From: Chloroflexota bacterium
GTDB taxonomy: Bacteria; Chloroflexota; Limnocylindria; P2-11E
Reading direction: 5' to 3'
Assembly (NCBI GenBank): GCA_005883775.1
Contig: VBEU01000152.1
Span: forward strand, 1 to 5,040
Length of the DNA stretch: 5,040 nucleotides
The notes beneath the pieces are model-generated. The model saw only the letters and a program-made list of their open reading frames with translations, had not been told where the DNA came from and ran no database searches. Of the stretch, positions 5,000 to 5,040 are shown in pieces (positions within the stretch are counted from its first letter, which is position 1; each line of letters starts with the position of its first letter). Made by a program: the position numbers and the translations under genes.

Positions 5000-5040
5000 T
5001 GGGCCCGCCAGGGATCGAACCTGGGACCAGCAGATTATGA
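5000..5040 (-). tRNA. tRNA with CAU anticodon, 3' half (elongator Met or Ile2)
   Basis: The 3' half of a tRNA is visible on the minus strand: anticodon loop end TCATAA with CAT at 5039-5037, anticodon stem strand TCTGC, 5-base variable loop TGGTC, T arm CCAGG-TTCGATC-CCTGG (5024-5008), acceptor strand CGGGCCC (5007-5001) and discriminator A at 5000. The next bases are CCG, so a full CCA end is not encoded. The T loop and anticodon stem do not look like initiator tRNA. Methionine elongator and lysidine-modified Ile2 cannot be separated without the 5' half, which lies beyond the window. Confidence 0.9.

Noticed and set aside
1..5040. CRISPR arrays, insertion sequences, integration sites
   Set aside because: No regularly spaced direct repeats, transposase motifs or att-like duplications were seen. 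The tRNA is followed directly by a coding operon rather than by an integrase.

Overview
This GC-rich bacterial window has every supported gene on the minus strand, so transcription runs from base 5040 towards base 1. The organism cannot be named from the sequence. The GC content, the compact RNase P RNA and the style of the RNase HI and ABC proteins would fit an uncultured Chloroflexota-like or related soil or freshwater lineage, but that is a low-confidence guess.

Layout in the direction of transcription. (1) The 3' half of a CAU-anticodon tRNA lies at the right edge (5000-5040). (2) A tightly packed three-gene operon follows: a PLP-dependent threonine/serine ammonia-lyase (about 4028-4984), a small RNase HI (3621-4031) and a divergent aminoglycoside-phosphotransferase-fold protein (2842-3624). 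Each gene overlaps the next by 4 bases (GTGA, then ATGA), which implies translational coupling. The lyase has a strong Shine-Dalgarno sequence a few bases after the tRNA 3' end but no ATG, GTG or TTG in the right place. (3) A G+C hairpin and a -10 box lead into the RNase P RNA gene rnpB (2506-2793). It is clearly recognisable but short, and the P13/P14 region appears to be missing. (4) A CHRD-domain lipoprotein (1922-2425) ends in a strong hairpin terminator. (5) A 49-residue two-helix membrane protein of the lmo0937 type (1620-1769) has a perfect Shine-Dalgarno sequence and, further upstream, a sigma54-like -24/-12 match. (6) A 280-base leader region (1340-1619) holds a candidate promoter inside an inverted repeat, a 27-codon leader ORF, an intrinsic terminator and a competing antiterminator pairing. 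(7) An ABC-2-type drug-export-like ATPase (500-1339) overlaps by 4 bases with (8) rtcB, the RNA ligase (503 to beyond base 1).

The most interesting part is the leader of the ABC-rtcB operon. An intrinsic terminator sits immediately before the ribosome binding site. Its 5' arm can pair instead, over 8 perfect base pairs, with the last codons of a short upstream ORF. This is the arrangement of a translation-controlled attenuator, as known for ribosome-targeting-antibiotic resistance genes and amino-acid operons. It would couple ribosome stalling to expression of an exporter-type ATPase and an RNA-repair ligase. The window as a whole is also rich in RNA-metabolism genes: a tRNA, RNase HI, RNase P RNA and RtcB.
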